DNA of 8,598 nt from JAVKNF01 sp031537795 (GTDB lineage: Bacteria > Pseudomonadota > Alphaproteobacteria > Rickettsiales > Deianiraeaceae), in NCBI GenBank assembly GCA_031537795.1, contig JAVKNF010000017.1, forward strand, positions 1-8,598. Reading direction: 5' to 3'. A program made the position numbers and the translations under genes. Below the pieces are notes generated by a model that saw only the letters and a program-made list of their open reading frames with translations, had not been told where the DNA came from and made no database searches. Positions within the stretch are counted from its first letter, which is position 1; each line of letters starts with the position of its first letter. Shown here piece by piece: positions 6,839 through 8,598 of this stretch.

Positions 6839-8379
6839 ATTTTATTTTTTAATTTATTGATACATTTATCAAGCCCATAAATTGCAATCAGTGTTCCGAT
6901 TCTTGGACCTTTTTCGATTCCAGTTAATATTTTATAAAGAGAAGAAAACCAGTCTTGAAGTTCAATATTAAAGCTTTTACCGACTTCGTAAGTTGTATTT
7001 TGGATATTAACAGCTGTTTTGTCGTTTAAATTTTCTAACTCAAGAATTAGTTTTTTTATTGCATTTTTTGTATTTTCATCTTCAATTTTATAGTCTATTT
7101 TTGTATTTTTAATAAAATCATTATAATAATTGACTCCGCCTTTTATTAAATCGTTCAAAAGTTTATCATTTTGGTTCAAGTTTTTATCATATTTTTTAAG
7201 AAATTGCCAAAGAATTTCTTCATTTTCAGCCCCACAGATTGAGGCCAGATTTATAATTAAAGAAAATGAAATTTCACTATCAAATCTAGAAGGATTCTCG
7301 TTATGAACATGCCAAACTGGGTTTTCTATTTTCTTTTTTTCATCAATTTCTGTTTGAAATTTGTTTAACATTGTTAAATATTCGTCTGCAACTTTTGGTA
7401 TTATATCAAAATAAAGCCTTTTTGCTGTTTGTGGTTTTAAATACATATAATAAGCAAGAACATCTTTATTCACATACCTCAACCAAGTTTCAACTGATGT
7501 ACCGTTTCCTTTTGTTTTTGAAATTTTTTTTCCTTCTTCATCTAAAAATAATTCATAGAAAAATGTTGTAGGGTTTCTATTTCCAATAGTTTTTGCTATA
7601 TTTTTATAAAGCTGATCATTAGGCCAATGATCTTTTCCGTATATTTCAAAGTCAACAGCTAATGCCACCCACCTCATTCCAAAATCACATTTCCATTGTA
7701 ATTTACAATTTCCATTCAGAAAAGAAATTTCTTTTTCTTTTCCATTTAATTTATATTTTATTGTATTTTTTTCCAAATCTAAATTTATCACATCACTAAA
7801 AATACAAATTCCTAACTCCTTATCAATTGGAATAAAAGGGTGGTAAGTTGATTGTCTTTCAGTTCCTAAAGTTGGAAGCATTAAATTCATTAAATCTTGA
7901 TATTTTCTCGCTGCAATTTTTAAAGCATCATTAAATAATCCAGATTTATAAGCTTTTGTTGCGCTTAAAAATTCATATTTAAAATTAAATCTATTTAAAA
8001 ATTCTATCAATTTTTTATTTCCGTGGTCCCCAAAACTCTCACATTCTTGAAAAGGGTCCGGTACAGAAGTTAAAGGCTTAAATAAATGCTCTCTTAACTT
8101 GTCTTGATTTGGCACGTTACCGGGAATTTTCCTCATACCGTCTAAATCATCAGATATAACAATTAATTTTATAGGAATCTCCGGTGCGAGTTTTTTAAAG
8201 GCATTTATAACATAATTAGTTCTTACAATCTCACCAAATGTTCCGATATGTGGCAAACCAGAAGGGCCGTAACCAGTGCAAAATAAAACATAACCTTTAT
8301 CTGGAGTTTTATAATTAATATCTTTTAATAAAATTTTTGCTTGCTCAAAAGCCCAACTATTTACGGTATTGTAGTCCAT
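6835..8379 (-). CDS. lysS: Class I lysyl-tRNA synthetase (LysRS1)
   Basis: Charges tRNA-Lys with lysine. This is the class I form (often called LysK), found in archaea, alphaproteobacteria and a few other bacteria, and unrelated to the common class II enzyme. With the ATG at 8379 the protein is 514 aa. The Rossmann signature GLPHIGTFGEIVRTNYV includes HIGT at 44-47, WKCDFGMRW is at 229-237, and the KMSKS-type loop reads KISKTKGNG at 275-283. The C-terminal third is the alpha-helical anticodon-binding region. The frame stays open further upstream to a TTG at 8415, but 8379 is preferred: it is an ATG preceded by purine-rich AAGAAA, and the family starts just before a block like NSWAFEQAKILL. 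First gene of the operon; its stop overlaps the ddl start. Confidence 0.95.
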   Translation of the reverse strand: MDYNTVNSWAFEQAKILLKDINYKTPDKGYVLFCTGYGPSGLPHIGTFGEIVRTNYVINAFKKLAPEIPIKLIVISDDLDGMRKIPGNVPNQDKLREHLFKPLTSVPDPFQECESFGDHGNKKLIEFLNRFNFKYEFLSATKAYKSGLFNDALKIAARKYQDLMNLMLPTLGTERQSTYHPFIPIDKELGICIFSDVINLDLEKNTIKYKLNGKEKEISFLNGNCKLQWKCDFGMRWVALAVDFEIYGKDHWPNDQLYKNIAKTIGNRNPTTFFYELFLDEEGKKISKTKGNGTSVETWLRYVNKDVLAYYMYLKPQTAKRLYFDIIPKVADEYLTMLNKFQTEIDEKKKIENPVWHVHNENPSRFDSEISFSLIINLASICGAENEEILWQFLKKYDKNLNQNDKLLNDLIKGGVNYYNDFIKNTKIDYKIEDENTKNAIKKLILELENLNDKTAVNIQNTTYEVGKSFNIELQDWFSSLYKILTGIEKGPRIGTLIAIYGLDKCINKLKNKI

Positions 8380-8436
8380 TTTCTTGTTTCTATTTTGAAT
8401 ATTTATAAATATCAAGAAATAAATAAATCACAAAAC

Positions 8437-8528
8437 CAAATCCCCTCTCTTTTTATCAATCCTATCCACCAAAAAAACGTTGTGTTTTTCATAAAAGCTA
8501 TTTTTTAATATCTTGTGATTTACGCAAG
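8437..8528 (-). repeat. Intergenic two-part repeat, copy 2, upstream of lysS
   Basis: The 32-bp part B (8437-8468) is the exact reverse complement of 145-176. It is followed by the joint and by part A (8474-8528), an imperfect palindrome 80% identical to 81-135. The plus strand is open through the element from 8427 to a TAA at 8535-8537 without a start codon; part B again reads NPLSFYQSYP, as it does on the minus strand in copy 1. The element ends 57 nt before the lysS ATG, so it probably lies in the operon's promoter region or 5' leader. Confidence 0.8.
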
Positions 8529-8598
8529 ATATATTAAATAACAGGCTTCAACCCGGTATAACTTATAATTATTAAAATTTAGAAGAAATTTTAAAGAA

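Larger units (their letters stand above)
310..8379 (-). other. Six-gene operon lysS-ddl-ftsQ-lptD-lipB-lnt
   Basis: All six genes run the same way with overlaps of 4, 20 and 4 nt, a 3-nt gap and one gap of 64 nt (5061-5124). No terminator or convincing internal promoter was seen between them, so a single transcript is likely. The content is mainly envelope biogenesis: peptidoglycan precursor, divisome, LPS export and lipoprotein maturation, plus tRNA charging and protein lipoylation. Confidence 0.7.

Noticed and set aside
7371..7571. Plus-strand open frame opposite lysS
   Set aside because: It is a shadow of the LysRS coding sequence around the KISKTKGNG loop.
8390..8432. Short leader peptide upstream of lysS (GTG, 13 codons) behind the G-rich repeat core
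   Set aside because: The spacing to the SD-like AGAGGGG is long, and the peptide has no lysine run or attenuator structure to support a regulatory leader.
8380..8440. Promoter-like hexamers upstream of lysS (TTGTGA or TTGATA with TATA-rich boxes)
   Set aside because: Spacing is poor (18-20 bp, or placing the start almost on the ATG), and A+T-rich DNA gives many such matches.
8564..8569. Plus-strand TATAAT as a promoter reading off the right edge
   Set aside because: No acceptable -35 element at the right distance, and the downstream sequence is too short to judge.
1..8598. CRISPR array, tRNA, rRNA, transposase or phage genes
   Set aside because: No regularly spaced repeats, no cloverleaf or rRNA-like sequence, and no transposase or phage motifs in any frame examined.

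Overview
The window is a strongly A+T-rich stretch (about a quarter G+C by eye) carrying six tightly packed genes, all on the minus strand. In transcription order they are lysS (class I lysyl-tRNA synthetase), ddl (D-alanine--D-alanine ligase), ftsQ (division POTRA protein), lptD (LPS assembly barrel), lipB (octanoyltransferase) and lnt (apolipoprotein N-acyltransferase). The class I LysRS, the ddl-ftsQ pair, the Gram-negative envelope genes and the lysine/asparagine/isoleucine-rich proteins suggest a reduced-genome alphaproteobacterium, most likely Rickettsiales or a similar A+T-rich lineage. The exact taxon cannot be read from the sequence.

Layout from the right edge, in transcription order: positions 8380-8598 are non-coding and hold one copy of an intergenic repeat (8437-8528). 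lysS (8379-6835) overlaps ddl by 4 nt (ATGA). ddl overlaps ftsQ by 20 nt. A 64-nt gap separates ftsQ from lptD, the only gap in the operon longer than 3 nt. lptD and lipB are 3 nt apart, and lipB and lnt again overlap by 4 nt (ATGA). After lnt, positions 1-309 hold a second copy of the repeat (81-176) and an open frame that runs off the left edge.

Apart from lysS (translation) and lipB (lipoate attachment), the operon serves the envelope. Ddl makes the peptidoglycan dipeptide precursor, FtsQ belongs to the divisome, LptD inserts LPS into the outer membrane, and Lnt completes lipoprotein maturation. The cell therefore probably keeps both a peptidoglycan pathway and an LPS outer membrane. All six enzymes show their expected key motifs and look functional.

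The unexplained signals are not in the enzymes. First, a roughly 92-bp two-part repeat flanks the whole operon in opposite orientations. Its 32-bp core is identical in both copies, so the 5' and 3' ends of a full operon transcript would be perfectly complementary. Second, the left copy lies inside an open frame, which recalls Rickettsia palindromic elements. Third, a perfect 24-bp hairpin with A- and T-tracts, shaped like an intrinsic terminator, sits in the middle of the lnt coding sequence.
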